From Gemmatimonadota bacterium (GTDB lineage Bacteria; Gemmatimonadota; Gemmatimonadetes; Gemmatimonadales; Gemmatimonadaceae): a DNA stretch of 38,563 nucleotides. The notes under the pieces were generated by a model. That model did not search any database and was not told the DNA's origin. It saw only the letters and a list, made by a program, of their open reading frames with translations. Shown one piece after another: positions 8,504 to 16,926 of this stretch (position 1 is the first letter of the stretch; the number at the start of each line of letters is the position of its first letter). Made by a program: the position numbers and the translations under genes. The stretch is from positions 1-38,563 of the forward strand of contig JAEKKK010000116.1 in NCBI GenBank assembly GCA_019510405.1, read 5' to 3'.

Positions 8504-9009
8504 GACGCCTCTCCGCGCTGCGCCACCACTTCGCCGGCGACGCCATTCAACACCAGGCGCGACTCGATCACGAGATCGTGCGCGAGCGACGCCGACACCG
8601 AGCAATACGTCTGGAACGACAGCGCGATCGCCCGCTCGGCGTGCGCCGACTCGATCCCCGAGCCGTCGATCGCGAACTCGAGCCGCGCGCGCACCAGGCG
8701 CCGCGGTGCCGAGCCGCGCCGTTCAGCGTCCACACGCACGTCGACGCGATCGGCTGGTGTACGGCGTTTGGCGAGATAATCGACCACGTCGATCGCCGAG
8801 CAGGCAGCCAGCGCCCCCAGCATGGTGTCCACCGGGCCGAGCCCGGTCTCCCCGGCGGCGTCGATGGAAACGGCGGGCCCACCGGGCCGCCCGATCTCGT
8901 AACGCCGCGCGCCGCGCCATGACGCATGCACCGTGGTCGTCGTGGGGCGCGCCTCGCCCTCGCCCTGCGAAGAGGCGGGGGGCGCTCGATCCGGCTCGAC
9001 GACGGTCAT
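8500..9009 (-). CDS. OsmC/Ohr family protein
   Basis: OsmC/Ohr proteins are small dimeric, thiol-dependent peroxidases or related stress proteins. The 169-aa product has the family core [28 protein letters not shown] (first Cys), later a second Cys in the context [14 protein letters not shown], as in the usual two-Cys arrangement. About 28 N-terminal residues before [13 protein letters not shown] look poorly conserved, so the true start could be slightly later. It is the first cistron of the sulfur operon after the attenuator, and its stop overlaps the cysN start. The exact substrate cannot be read from the sequence; handling of organic hydroperoxides or sulfur-containing small molecules is inferred from the family and the operon. 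Confidence 0.85.
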   Translation of the reverse strand: MTVVEPDRAPPASSQGEGEARPTTTTVHASWRGARRYEIGRPGGPAVSIDAAGETGLGPVDTMLGALAACSAIDVVDYLAKRRTPADRVDVRVDAERRGSAPRRLVRARLEFAIDGSGIESAHAERAIALSFQTYCSVSASLAHDLVIESRLVLNGVAGEVVAQRGEAS

Positions 9010-9047
9010 CGGGCCGCGGAGCGAAGGGTGAGGTCGGTCGAGGGCAT
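9006..9047 (-). CDS. Possible 13-codon mini-ORF coupled to osmC-like start
   Basis: An ATG at 9047-9045 opens 13 codons ([13 protein letters not shown]) and stops in an ATGA that contains the ATG of the osmC-like gene. The osmC-like start has no clear ribosome site, so coupling from this short frame could help its translation. No ribosome site is evident for the mini-ORF itself, and a frame this short can arise by chance. Confidence 0.2.
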   Translation of the reverse strand: MPSTDLTLRSAAR

Positions 9048-9096
9048 GGTTTGGGTCACTGATTGCCGAGAGTCGATGAAATCGCTGGCAGATACG

Positions 9097-9124
9097 AAAA
9101 CCGGCCGCTCATTCGAGCGGCCGG
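9097..9124 (-). terminator. Attenuator terminator in the cys operon leader
   Basis: A 10-bp perfect stem (CCGGCCGCTC 9124-9115 / GAGCGGCCGG 9110-9101, read on the minus strand) has the tetraloop GAAT and is followed by TTTT (9100-9097). It lies after the cysteine-rich leader ORF and before the first structural gene, so by position it controls read-through into the operon. Its 5' arm overlaps by 8 nt the 3' strand of a 12-bp antiterminator. Confidence 0.8.
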
Positions 9125-9183
9125 GTTGTGCTTCCCCGTGTCGGTGGAGTGCGCGCTTGTTCAGCTGCTCTCAACCCGGCCGC
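9117..9183 (-). promoter_or_regulatory. Antiterminator pairing of the cys attenuator
   Basis: GCGGCCGGGTTG (9183-9172), which lies inside the last codons of the leader ORF, is perfectly complementary over 12 bp to CAACCCGGCCGC (9128-9117). The second strand shares positions 9124-9117 with the terminator 5' arm, so the two structures exclude each other. A competing upstream pairing is TCTGGCC (9209-9203, directly after the Cys codons) with GGCCGGG (9181-9175), 7 bp including two G-U pairs. This gives the 1:2, 2:3 and 3:4 logic of classical amino-acid attenuators. Confidence 0.75.
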
Positions 9184-9238
9184 GATCTGTGTGCTGGCGC
9201 TTGGCCAGACAACAGCAAATCGAAATCGACGGACACAT
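9161..9238 (-). CDS. Cysteine-rich leader peptide of the sulfate assimilation operon
   Basis: The ATG at 9238-9236 opens 25 codons ending in TGA at 9163-9161. The peptide begins MCPSISICCC, with Cys codons at positions 2 and 8-10 (UGC UGU UGU at 9217-9209). It ends RGRVESS, and the last codons form strand 2 of the antiterminator. A ribosome stalled on the Cys codons would cover strand 1 and free strand 2; one that reaches the stop would cover strand 2 and allow the terminator. The frame remains open upstream to 9409, but this ATG is the only plausible local start; a weak GGTGGGG lies upstream. A regulatory leader is proposed from position, Cys run and RNA pairing; the sequence cannot show translation. 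Confidence 0.75.
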   Translation of the reverse strand: MCPSISICCCLAKRQHTDRGRVESS

Positions 9239-9376
9239 ACACGCGCAGGCCCCACCAGCCGCGCGGTGAGCGCAGGCGATGTGACGAGCGGGAATGGCCA
9301 AAGCGAGGGAGCGGATCACGGGTGAAGCGATAGGGTCGAAGCGGTGGCGATGGCTAGAACAGAACTGCGTGTATAC
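9239..9376 (-). promoter_or_regulatory. Region that must hold the cys operon promoter
   Basis: About 140 nt lie between the terminator of the zinc-ribbon gene and the leader peptide ATG. No hexamer pair with good spacing to the sigma-70 consensus stands out here, and no other gene was seen. The promoter is placed here only because the leader ORF and attenuator must be downstream of it. Confidence 0.3.
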
Positions 9377-9407
9377 AAAAAAGCGCCCGAGCGAGTGGCC
9401 GCCGGGC
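9377..9407 (-). terminator. Probable Rho-independent terminator of the zinc-ribbon gene
   Basis: On the minus strand GCCCG (9407-9403) and CGGGC (9389-9385) form a short stem with a 13-nt loop that can fold further. It is followed by GC and six T (9382-9377). It lies 125 nt beyond the stop of the gene ending at 9532. The stem is modest but the U-tract is good. Confidence 0.55.
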
Positions 9408-9531
9408 ACGTTCGCGTTTTAGCTCGTTGTTTAACGTGGCGGCAATAGGCGGCAAATCACCACGGACTACGATTGGTTCCCGCAACCTAGGCCAGCCGCC
9501 CGATGGAGTCAAGCGCGCGGGCGGGACATCG

Positions 9532-9948
9532 TCACTTGGCTTCGGTACCGTCCGTACTGGCCCGCCCGGCCTCGGCGCGGACGCGCTCGCGCTCGATCAG
9601 CCGGAGCCGCGCCAGCTTCGACTGGCACTCGGCGAGCTCGCCGACGTACTCCTCGCCTGCCTCCTCGATCGCTCGGCACTGCTCCTCCTGATCGTCCGCC
9701 TGGTGCGTGTTCTGCGGCCGCGAGACGTGTGAGAGGAGGAATACGCCAGCCACTGCCGCGCTCAGGAGCAGCATGGTCACCATGCGGCGCGCCACCAGGC
9801 TGAACAGCCTTCTGCGCTTCGAGCCGAACACGGGAACGCCCCCGATCACCACGGTCCCTCCGCTCCCGGCGCGGTGGCCGCAGCGTGGGCACATCGAGGC
9901 GAAGGTTGCCACCGGCCCACCGCAATGGGCACAGACCGCGATCGACAC
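9532..9948 (-). CDS. Zinc-ribbon, single-pass membrane protein of unknown function
   Basis: The product of about 138 aa has a rubredoxin-like zinc ribbon at the N-terminus (CAHCGG, then CPRCGH), a basic stretch KRRRLFSLVARR, one transmembrane helix (MVTMLLLSAAVAGVFLLSHV) and a charged C-terminal region rich in E, Q and R that is likely helical or coiled (EEQCRAIEEAGEEYVGELAE...). The GTG at 9948 was chosen because it places the ribbon at the very N-terminus; no strong ribosome site is visible, so the start is uncertain. The frame is open much further upstream, but that is antisense to larE. I do not recognise a named family. It is monocistronic and divergent from larE. Confidence 0.6.
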   Translation of the reverse strand: MSIAVCAHCGGPVATFASMCPRCGHRAGSGGTVVIGGVPVFGSKRRRLFSLVARRMVTMLLLSAAVAGVFLLSHVSRPQNTHQADDQEEQCRAIEEAGEEYVGELAECQSKLARLRLIERERVRAEAGRASTDGTEAK

Positions 9949-10027
9949 GCGCAGCGGGACAGGGGATGGAACAGCTCCGCGACCGGAGCAATCGCAGAGG
10001 GGACGCCATAGGGACGCGGCGTCGATC

Positions 10028-10055
10028 AGTATAGCAACTCCCGGTCGGCCGTCGA
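10028..10055 (-). promoter_or_regulatory. Candidate promoter of the zinc-ribbon gene
   Basis: On the minus strand TCGACG (10055-10050, 4 of 6 to TTGACA), a 16-nt spacer and a good -10 TATACT (10033-10028). Transcription would begin near 10021, about 70 nt upstream of the proposed GTG. Confidence 0.45.
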
Positions 10056-10140
10056 GAGACGCGCGACGGGTACTGGATCGTGTCCAGCGCCGCGCGTCGG
10101 ACTGCCTCCGGCCGGGCACGGCCGATACCTTGCTCATGTC

Positions 10141-10995
10141 ATGGCCCTCGACCTGGACGCAGTATCCGAAGCCGACCTCGCGGCGAAGTGCAGTGCGCTG
10201 GTGGCGTGGCTCCGCGCCAACGGGCCCGTTGCCGTCGGGTACAGTGGGGGCGTGGATTCGGCATACCTTGCCGTGGCGGCACGTCAGGCGCTCGGCGCCG
10301 ATGGGGTACTGGCGATCATCGGGCGCAGTGCGTCGTACCCGGCGGAGCAGTGGGCGACCGCCCGCGAGGTCGCCGCGCGCTTCGATGTGAGGGTGCTGGA
10401 GCTGGACACCGCGGAGCTCGACGATCCGCGCTATGCCGCGAACCCCAGCAATCGGTGCTACTACTGCAAGACCGAGCTGTGGAGCAGGCTCGTCCCCGTG
10501 GCCCGGGCGCGCGGGTTTGCCACCGTGGTCGATGGCACCAACGCCGACGACCTGAGCGACTACCGCCCGGGCGCGCAGGCGGCGCGCGAACACCGCATCG
10601 CCAGCCCGTTGGCGGAGCTGGGCTTCACGAAGCTGCACATCAGGCACGCCTCTCGTGCGCTCGGCATACCGACCTGGCAGCAGCCCTCGTCGCCCTGCCT
10701 TTCTTCGCGCCTGCCGTACGGCACCGAGGTCACCCGCAGCCGGCTCCGGCAGATCGAGCTGGCCGAAGCGTCGCTGCGCCGCCTCGGCATCACGGGCGAC
10801 CTGCGCGTGCGCTTCCATGACGACCTGGCGCGCGTCGAGCTCGCACCCGCCGAGCTCTCGGCGTGGCTGGAACCGGAGCGGCTCGCGGCGCTGACGGACG
10901 CCGTGTCGGAAGCCGGGTTCGCGCGCGTTGCCCTCGACCTCCGCGGCTTCCGTTCGGGGTCGTTGAACGTCCTGCATGGCGTGAGCACCGCGTGA
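10141..10995 (+). CDS. larE: LarE family ATP-dependent sulfur transferase
   Basis: PP-loop enzyme that adenylates and then adds sulfur to the pyridinium dicarboxylate precursor of the nickel-pincer nucleotide cofactor of lactate racemase and related enzymes. The 284-aa protein has the PP-loop GYSGGVDSAYLAVAA (residues 33-47), NRCYYCKTELW (Cys106 and Cys109), DGTNADDLSDYRPG and QPSSPCLSSRLPYG (Cys186). LarE enzymes with only the last Cys sacrifice its sulfur; those with the CxxC plus this Cys, as in Thermotoga, use a [4Fe-4S] cluster. This one has all three. No larB, larC or larA is in the window. A 94-aa unknown overlaps its stop as GTGA. Confidence 0.9.
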   Translation: MALDLDAVSEADLAAKCSALVAWLRANGPVAVGYSGGVDSAYLAVAARQALGADGVLAIIGRSASYPAEQWATAREVAARFDVRVLELDTAELDDPRYAANPSNRCYYCKTELWSRLVPVARARGFATVVDGTNADDLSDYRPGAQAAREHRIASPLAELGFTKLHIRHASRALGIPTWQQPSSPCLSSRLPYGTEVTRSRLRQIELAEASLRRLGITGDLRVRFHDDLARVELAPAELSAWLEPERLAALTDAVSEAGFARVALDLRGFRSGSLNVLHGVSTA

Positions 10996-11276
10996 CGCGC
11001 AGCGAAGAGCGTGGCGATCGATCGGCGCGCAATGCCGTCGCGCTCGGGGCGGCGATCGCGAAGCTCGGCGTCGACTGCGCGCTCGAGGTGCGTGGAGGGC
11101 TCGCGTTGCTGCTGCCGTCGCCGACCGGTGCGGTGGCGCTGCAGGTCGTTGAAACGCGGCGGGCCGTGCTCGCGCTGGCGAAGGACCATGGATTCACGCA
11201 CGTGGCGATCGAGCTGCCGAACGAGCGCCGGAGATCCAGCACGCCGCCGACCGATGCGTCTCTTCTTCGCGATTGA
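10992..11276 (+). CDS. Small conserved-context hypothetical protein between larE and thpR
   Basis: The GTG at 10992 overlaps the larE stop (GTGA) and opens 94 codons, ending 23 nt inside thpR. The middle part is ordinary alpha/beta-like sequence (GAAIAKLGVDCALEVRGGLALLLPSPTGAVALQVVETRRAVLALAKDHGFTHVAIEL), while the first 15 and last 20 residues are charged and low in structure. I do not recognise a family. The coupled start and its place in a tight operon support it as a real gene; the overlap with thpR suggests the C-terminal tail is not under strong constraint. Confidence 0.6.
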   Translation: MTRSEERGDRSARNAVALGAAIAKLGVDCALEVRGGLALLLPSPTGAVALQVVETRRAVLALAKDHGFTHVAIELPNERRRSSTPPTDASLLRD

Positions 11277-11817
11277 GCTCGCCGATGACGTCCAGCATCT
11301 GCTCGACGAGGCGACGACGAGCCTCCGCGCCGAAGCGCCCGACCTGGCGTGGGTCGACCGGGAGAAGCGACATCTCACGCTGAAGTTCCTTGGCGACGTC
11401 ACCGAGGAGGCGCTGCCGCGTCTGGCGTCGGCGGCCGATCGCGCGGCCGCGGGGCATGGACCACTGGAGATGTCGGTCCGCGAGATCGGCGCGTTTCCGA
11501 ACTTTCGTCGGGCACGCGTCGTATGGATCGGGGTAGAGCAGGAACGCAGGTTGGAGCTGCTGCACCACGATCTCGAGCTCGCGTGCGAGAGTGAAGGCTT
11601 CGAGGTGGAAGGGCGGCCGTTCCGGCCGCACATCACGCTGGCTCGCGTTCGCAGCCTGTTGCCCGTCGATCGTATGAAGGCGTTCGCGCGGATGGCGCGG
11701 TCGGTGCGCGTGCGCGCATCCGTTCCCGTGGAGCGCATCACGTTGTTCGAGAGCATTCTGGCGCCGTCCGGCGCACGCTATCGTTGCGTACATTCGGCAA
11801 CACTCGGAGGACGCTGA
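11254..11817 (+). CDS. thpR: RNA 2',3'-cyclic phosphodiesterase (2'-5' RNA ligase family)
   Basis: Member of the 2H phosphoesterase family, which opens 2',3'-cyclic phosphates on RNA ends. The 187-aa protein has both HxTx motifs, HLTLKFLG (His40) and RPHITLARV (near residue 128), and the typical MRLFFAIEL start and VERITLFES strand. The length is normal. It starts 23 nt inside the preceding unknown gene, and the next gene begins 3 nt after its stop, so it is in the middle of an operon. Confidence 0.92.
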   Translation: MRLFFAIELADDVQHLLDEATTSLRAEAPDLAWVDREKRHLTLKFLGDVTEEALPRLASAADRAAAGHGPLEMSVREIGAFPNFRRARVVWIGVEQERRLELLHHDLELACESEGFEVEGRPFRPHITLARVRSLLPVDRMKAFARMARSVRVRASVPVERITLFESILAPSGARYRCVHSATLGGR

Positions 11818-11820
11818 CCA

Positions 11821-12473
11821 ATGGGTTGCATTGCCCGACTTGGCTGTCTGATCCTGCTGGTCTGCCTCGCCATCGGCGCCTGGTTCACGCGCGACCGCTG
11901 GTTGCACGTGATCACCGGCAAGCCGGCGGTCACCAGCACGGCATCAGGGTGGGAGGCGCTCACGCCGGAGGCGGGATCGGCCGGCAAGCGAAAGCTCGAC
12001 GATCTCGCCAAGCCGTCGGGTCCCGTCTTCACGAACCTTTCGGCGACCGAGGTCGCGTCGTACGTCTTCCAGACCGTCGCGCACACGATCCCGGCTACGG
12101 CCGACAGTGCAGAAGCGGCTGTGATCGGGGACGCGCTCTTCGTGCGCGCCGTCGTTCCCGTACGCGAGATTGCGGGCACCGGGGTGCTCGGCCCGTTGGC
12201 GGGGCTGTTGAACGACCGCGAGCGTCTCCAGCTCGGCGGCACCTTCCGCGTCCTGCGCCCGGGTATGAGCGAGTTCGAGGTGCGCGAGATCAAGCTGCGC
12301 GACTTCAAGGTGCCGGCGGGTGCGATCCCGCGCCTGGTGCGCCAGCTCTCGAAGGGCGAGCGCCCCGAAGGAATCTCGCCCAATGCGCTTCCGGTCACGA
12401 CACCGCGCACCCTGGGGGACGTCCGCATCGCGAACGGTCACGTGACGGTCTACAAGACCACAGGAGCCGCGCA

Positions 12474-12477
<4 letters not shown>
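11821..12477 (+). CDS. Membrane-anchored hypothetical protein
   Basis: The 218-aa protein has an N-terminal hydrophobic helix (CIARLGCLILLVCLAIGAWF) that anchors it or acts as a signal, then a soluble domain likely outside the cytoplasm. Recognisable segments are SATEVASYVFQTVAHTIPATADSAEAAVIGDALFVRAVVPV and FRVLRPGMSEFEVREIKLRDFKVPAGAIPRLVRQL, which look like an alpha/beta lipid-binding or scaffold fold, but I cannot name the family. A GGAGG ribosome site ends 10 nt before the ATG. The stop overlaps the GTG of the response regulator (GTGA), so the two are probably made together. Confidence 0.75.
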
Positions 12478-13885
<1,408 letters not shown>

Positions 13886-13889
<4 letters not shown>

Positions 13890-14419
13890 GCGACTGGGAC
13901 GCGGAGCTCAAGAAGATCGACAAGCAACTCGAGTCGATGTCCGACTCCGCACTCATTCCGGCGCCGCCGAAGAACGCGCCGCCGGCCGCGCGTGCAGAGG
14001 TCGCGGCGGAGCGGGGGACGACGCGGACCTGGGGTGCCTTCCTGCGCCTCGCCCTCGCGACCGCGCTTGGCGTCGGCATCCTGTTCTGGCCGTATCCGAC
14101 GCGCTGCGGCTTCGGGCTGACGGGATATCTGGTGGCCGTGGCGGCCGTCTTCGCGGGAGGCGTGTGGAGCAGCGTGTGGACCTGGCGACATCGCACGGCA
14201 CGCGCGCACGTGCTCTCGCTGCTGCTCATCCTGTGGGGGATGGTGCTCGGCGCCACCGAGCTCCTGCCGCGCCTCGGCTATGCGAAGCCGGACCCTGCGC
14301 GGCCGATCGGATGGACGTGCTCGGCGGCGAGCGTGCCGGCGCCAGCACCGACGCCGGCCACGAACCCAGCCACGAGTCCAGCCCCGACTCCTGCCACGAC
14401 TCCTGCCACACCGCGCTGA
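13886..14419 (+). CDS. Small membrane protein with Pro/Thr/Ala-rich tail
   Basis: The 177-aa product starts in an ATGA overlap with the response regulator. It has a charged N-terminal helix ([17 protein letters not shown]), three likely transmembrane segments ([55 protein letters not shown]) and a low-complexity C-terminal tail of PATxPA units. The PT-rich tail suggests a flexible linker in the periplasm or a region of DNA repeat slippage. No family is recognised. The coupling suggests a link to the regulator, but this is inference. Confidence 0.7.
14340..14412 (+). repeat. Imperfect 12-nt tandem repeats encoding the PT-rich tail
   Basis: Short units of the form CCAGCCACGA / CCTGCCACGACT recur through the last codons of the gene ending at 14419, including a near-perfect doubled 12-mer (CGACTCCTGCCA twice). 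They encode PAT-type tripeptides and are a likely place for copy-number variation. Confidence 0.5.
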
Positions 14420-14478
14420 ACCGTGGTGGGATGATGGATGCGAATCCCGTCGCGGCGCGCGGCCTTTAGCTTTCGACG

Positions 14479-15981
14479 ATGACCAAGACCTTTCAGAACT
14501 TCATCGCGGGTGCGTGGTCTGCGCCCGCGAGTGGCGAGTACTTCGAGAATCGGAATCCCGCCGACACCCGCGATCTCATCGGCCGTTTCCCACTCTCGAA
14601 CGCGGCCGACGTCGACCGCGCGGTGGCGTCGGCGCAGCGCGGATTCGAGCTCTGGAGCCGTACACCCGCACCGGCGCGCGGCGACGTGCTGCGGCGCGTC
14701 GGGGATCTGCTCGTGCGGCGCAAGGAAGACCTCGCGGATCTGATGACGCGTGAGATGGGCAAGCCGCTCACCGAGACGCGCGGAGACGTACAGGAAGGGA
14801 TCGACACGGCGTACTACGCGGCGACCATGGGACGCCAGCTCGCCGGCCGCACCGTGCCGAGCGAGATGCCGAGCAAGTGGGCAATGAGCTTCCGCCGGCC
14901 GATCGGCGTCGCCGGGATCATCACCCCGTTCAACTTTCCGCTCGCCATCCCGACGTGGAAGATGTTCCCGGCGCTGCTGTGCGGGAACGCGTGCGTCTTC
15001 AAGCCGGCCGAGGACGTGCCGCATACCGGCCACGTGCTGGTGGAGATCATGCTCGAGGCGGGGCTGCCCCCCGAGGTGATTCAGCTCGTGCACGGCCTGG
15101 GCGAGGACGTGGGCGCGCCGCTCGTGAGCCATCCCCGCGTACCGGTGGTGTCGTTCACCGGCTCGACTGACACGGGAAGCATCGTCGGCGAGACGTGCGG
15201 CCGGCTGCACAAGCGCCTCTCGCTCGAGATGGGTGGCAAGAATGCGATGATCGTGATGGATGACGCCGACCTCGATCTGGCGCTCGAGGGGGTGCTCTGG
15301 GGCGCCTTCGGCACCACGGGGCAGCGCTGCACCGCAACGAGCCGGCTCATCCTGCAGAGCGGGATTCACGACGAGTTCCTCAGCCGACTGATCGACCGGG
15401 CACGAGCCATGACGCTTGGGGATGGCCGGAAGAAGGGGACGGACGTCGGGCCGCTCGTCCACGAATCGTCTCGCGCCAAGGTGGAGCGCTACGTGGACAT
15501 CGGGCAGGCGGACGGCGCCGACCTCGTGTGCGGCGGTCGCCGCGCCGAGGGGAAGGGGCTGGAGCACGGCTTCTTCTTCGAGCCGACGATCTTCGCGCGC
15601 GTCGAGCAGGGGATGCGGATCGAGCAGGAAGAGATCTTCGGGCCCGTGCTGAGTGTGATCCGCGTCGCCGACGCGGATCAGGCGTTTCGGGTCAACAATG
15701 GTGTCAAATACGGGCTGTCGTCGTCCCTCTATACGAGGGACGTCAACCTTGCCTTCCGGGCGTTCAACGAGCTGGACAACGGCATCACGTACATCAACGC
15801 GCCCACGATCGGCGCGGAGGCGCACATGCCGTTTGGCGGTGTAAAACAGACCGGAAACGGGCACCGCGAGGGCGGCTGGGAGGTCTACGAGTTCTACTCG
15901 GAGACGAAGGTCGGCTACTGCGACTTCTCGGGCGCGCTGCAGCGGGCGCAGATCGACAACTACCTCGGCACTCCCGACTGA
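14479..15981 (+). CDS. NAD(P)-dependent aldehyde dehydrogenase
   Basis: Member of the ALDH superfamily, oxidising an aldehyde to the acid. The 500-aa protein has [14 protein letters not shown] (cofactor-binding loop), [13 protein letters not shown], the general-base Glu in LEMGGKNAM, the catalytic Cys in [12 protein letters not shown] and [10 protein letters not shown]. The C-terminus [29 protein letters not shown] resembles ALDH7/semialdehyde dehydrogenases more than ALDH1. The substrate cannot be fixed from sequence; a semialdehyde or aliphatic aldehyde is likely. A 59-nt gap separates it from the preceding operon, and lepB follows after 74 nt. Confidence 0.92.
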   Translation: MTKTFQNFIAGAWSAPASGEYFENRNPADTRDLIGRFPLSNAADVDRAVASAQRGFELWSRTPAPARGDVLRRVGDLLVRRKEDLADLMTREMGKPLTETRGDVQEGIDTAYYAATMGRQLAGRTVPSEMPSKWAMSFRRPIGVAGIITPFNFPLAIPTWKMFPALLCGNACVFKPAEDVPHTGHVLVEIMLEAGLPPEVIQLVHGLGEDVGAPLVSHPRVPVVSFTGSTDTGSIVGETCGRLHKRLSLEMGGKNAMIVMDDADLDLALEGVLWGAFGTTGQRCTATSRLILQSGIHDEFLSRLIDRARAMTLGDGRKKGTDVGPLVHESSRAKVERYVDIGQADGADLVCGGRRAEGKGLEHGFFFEPTIFARVEQGMRIEQEEIFGPVLSVIRVADADQAFRVNNGVKYGLSSSLYTRDVNLAFRAFNELDNGITYINAPTIGAEAHMPFGGVKQTGNGHREGGWEVYEFYSETKVGYCDFSGALQRAQIDNYLGTPD

Positions 15982-16055
15982 GCGACGTGAGGCGTGCCGT
16001 GGTCCGAGGCGTGCTTGCTGGGCCTCGGAGACGCGGGTTAATTGAGCAGGTGGCC

Positions 16056-16838
16056 ATGTCAGGATCCCCGGAGCCGATCCAGCCTCCGATTCAGCGACTC
16101 ATCACGCCCGAGCGAAAGCTCGAGGCGCTGCAGCACGTCAACCGTGCGCGCGGCAGCCTCGAGTTCCTCTGGGACTGGGCGAAGATCATCGTGATCTCCG
16201 TCGTGATGTTCGTCGGCATCAAGACCTTTCTCGTCGAGGCGTTCAAGATTCCGAGCGGCAGCATGGAGCGCACTCTGCTGGTCGGCGATTTTTTGCTCGT
16301 GAACAAGGTCGTGTACGGCGCCGAGCTGCCGGTGGTGAACAAGCGGCTCCCGGGGCTGCGGCGTCCGCGGCGCGGCGACGTGATCGTCTTCGAGTGGCCG
16401 AAGGACCGCACCAAGAACTTCGTCAAGCGGCTCGTCGGACTGCCGGGCGACACGCTGGCGATGCGCGACGGCATTCTCATCCGCAACGGGGTCGCGCTGG
16501 CCGAGCCATATGTGTCGCACAACGACCCGGAAGCGGATCCGGTGTGGGACGAATTCCGCTGGCAGGGCAACTTCCTCGTGAAGACGGCGGGGGCCACCGT
16601 GGCCTACCATCCGTCGCGAAACAACTGGGGTCCGTTGGTCGTCCCTGAAGCACAGTACTTCGTCCTTGGCGACAACCGGGACAACTCGCTCGACAGCCGG
16701 TATTGGGGGTTCGTTCCCGACTCGCTGCTGCGCGGCCGGCCGGAGGTGGTGTACTTCAGCTTCGCGCCCGATTCCACCAAGGATTTCGCATGGCTGACCC
16801 ATGTCCGCTGGACACGGCTCGGCGAACGCGTGCACTGA
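16056..16838 (+). CDS. lepB: Signal peptidase I
   Basis: Membrane serine protease that removes signal peptides from exported proteins. The 260-aa protein has a cytoplasmic N-terminus, one transmembrane helix (about 42-59, KIIVISVVMFVGIKTFLV), then the catalytic Ser69 in IPSGSMERTL and Lys124 in NFVKRLVGLPGD, and the GDNRDNSLDSRYWGFVP box. The start at the ATG at 16056 has AGCAGGTGG just upstream. The open frame extends further upstream over the end of the ALDH gene, but this is noise. The sigma factor gene begins 88 nt after its stop. Confidence 0.95.
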   Translation: MSGSPEPIQPPIQRLITPERKLEALQHVNRARGSLEFLWDWAKIIVISVVMFVGIKTFLVEAFKIPSGSMERTLLVGDFLLVNKVVYGAELPVVNKRLPGLRRPRRGDVIVFEWPKDRTKNFVKRLVGLPGDTLAMRDGILIRNGVALAEPYVSHNDPEADPVWDEFRWQGNFLVKTAGATVAYHPSRNNWGPLVVPEAQYFVLGDNRDNSLDSRYWGFVPDSLLRGRPEVVYFSFAPDSTKDFAWLTHVRWTRLGERVH

Positions 16839-16926
16839 ACCGTTAGCGCCAGCCCGTAACCGCTCGACCTTCGCCGCCGCGCGACGCCGCACGATCGCGG
16901 AGACGCTGCACCCCTCGGAACCCCGC

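Noticed and set aside
9161-9409. The full 82-codon frame that contains the cysteine leader peptide.
   Set aside because: The upstream part overlaps the terminator at 9377-9407 and looks non-coding; only the last 25 codons from the ATG at 9238 fit the attenuator.
9949-10977. The long upstream extension of the zinc-ribbon frame.
   Set aside because: It is antisense to larE and crosses a good promoter; the product before the zinc ribbon has no recognisable features.
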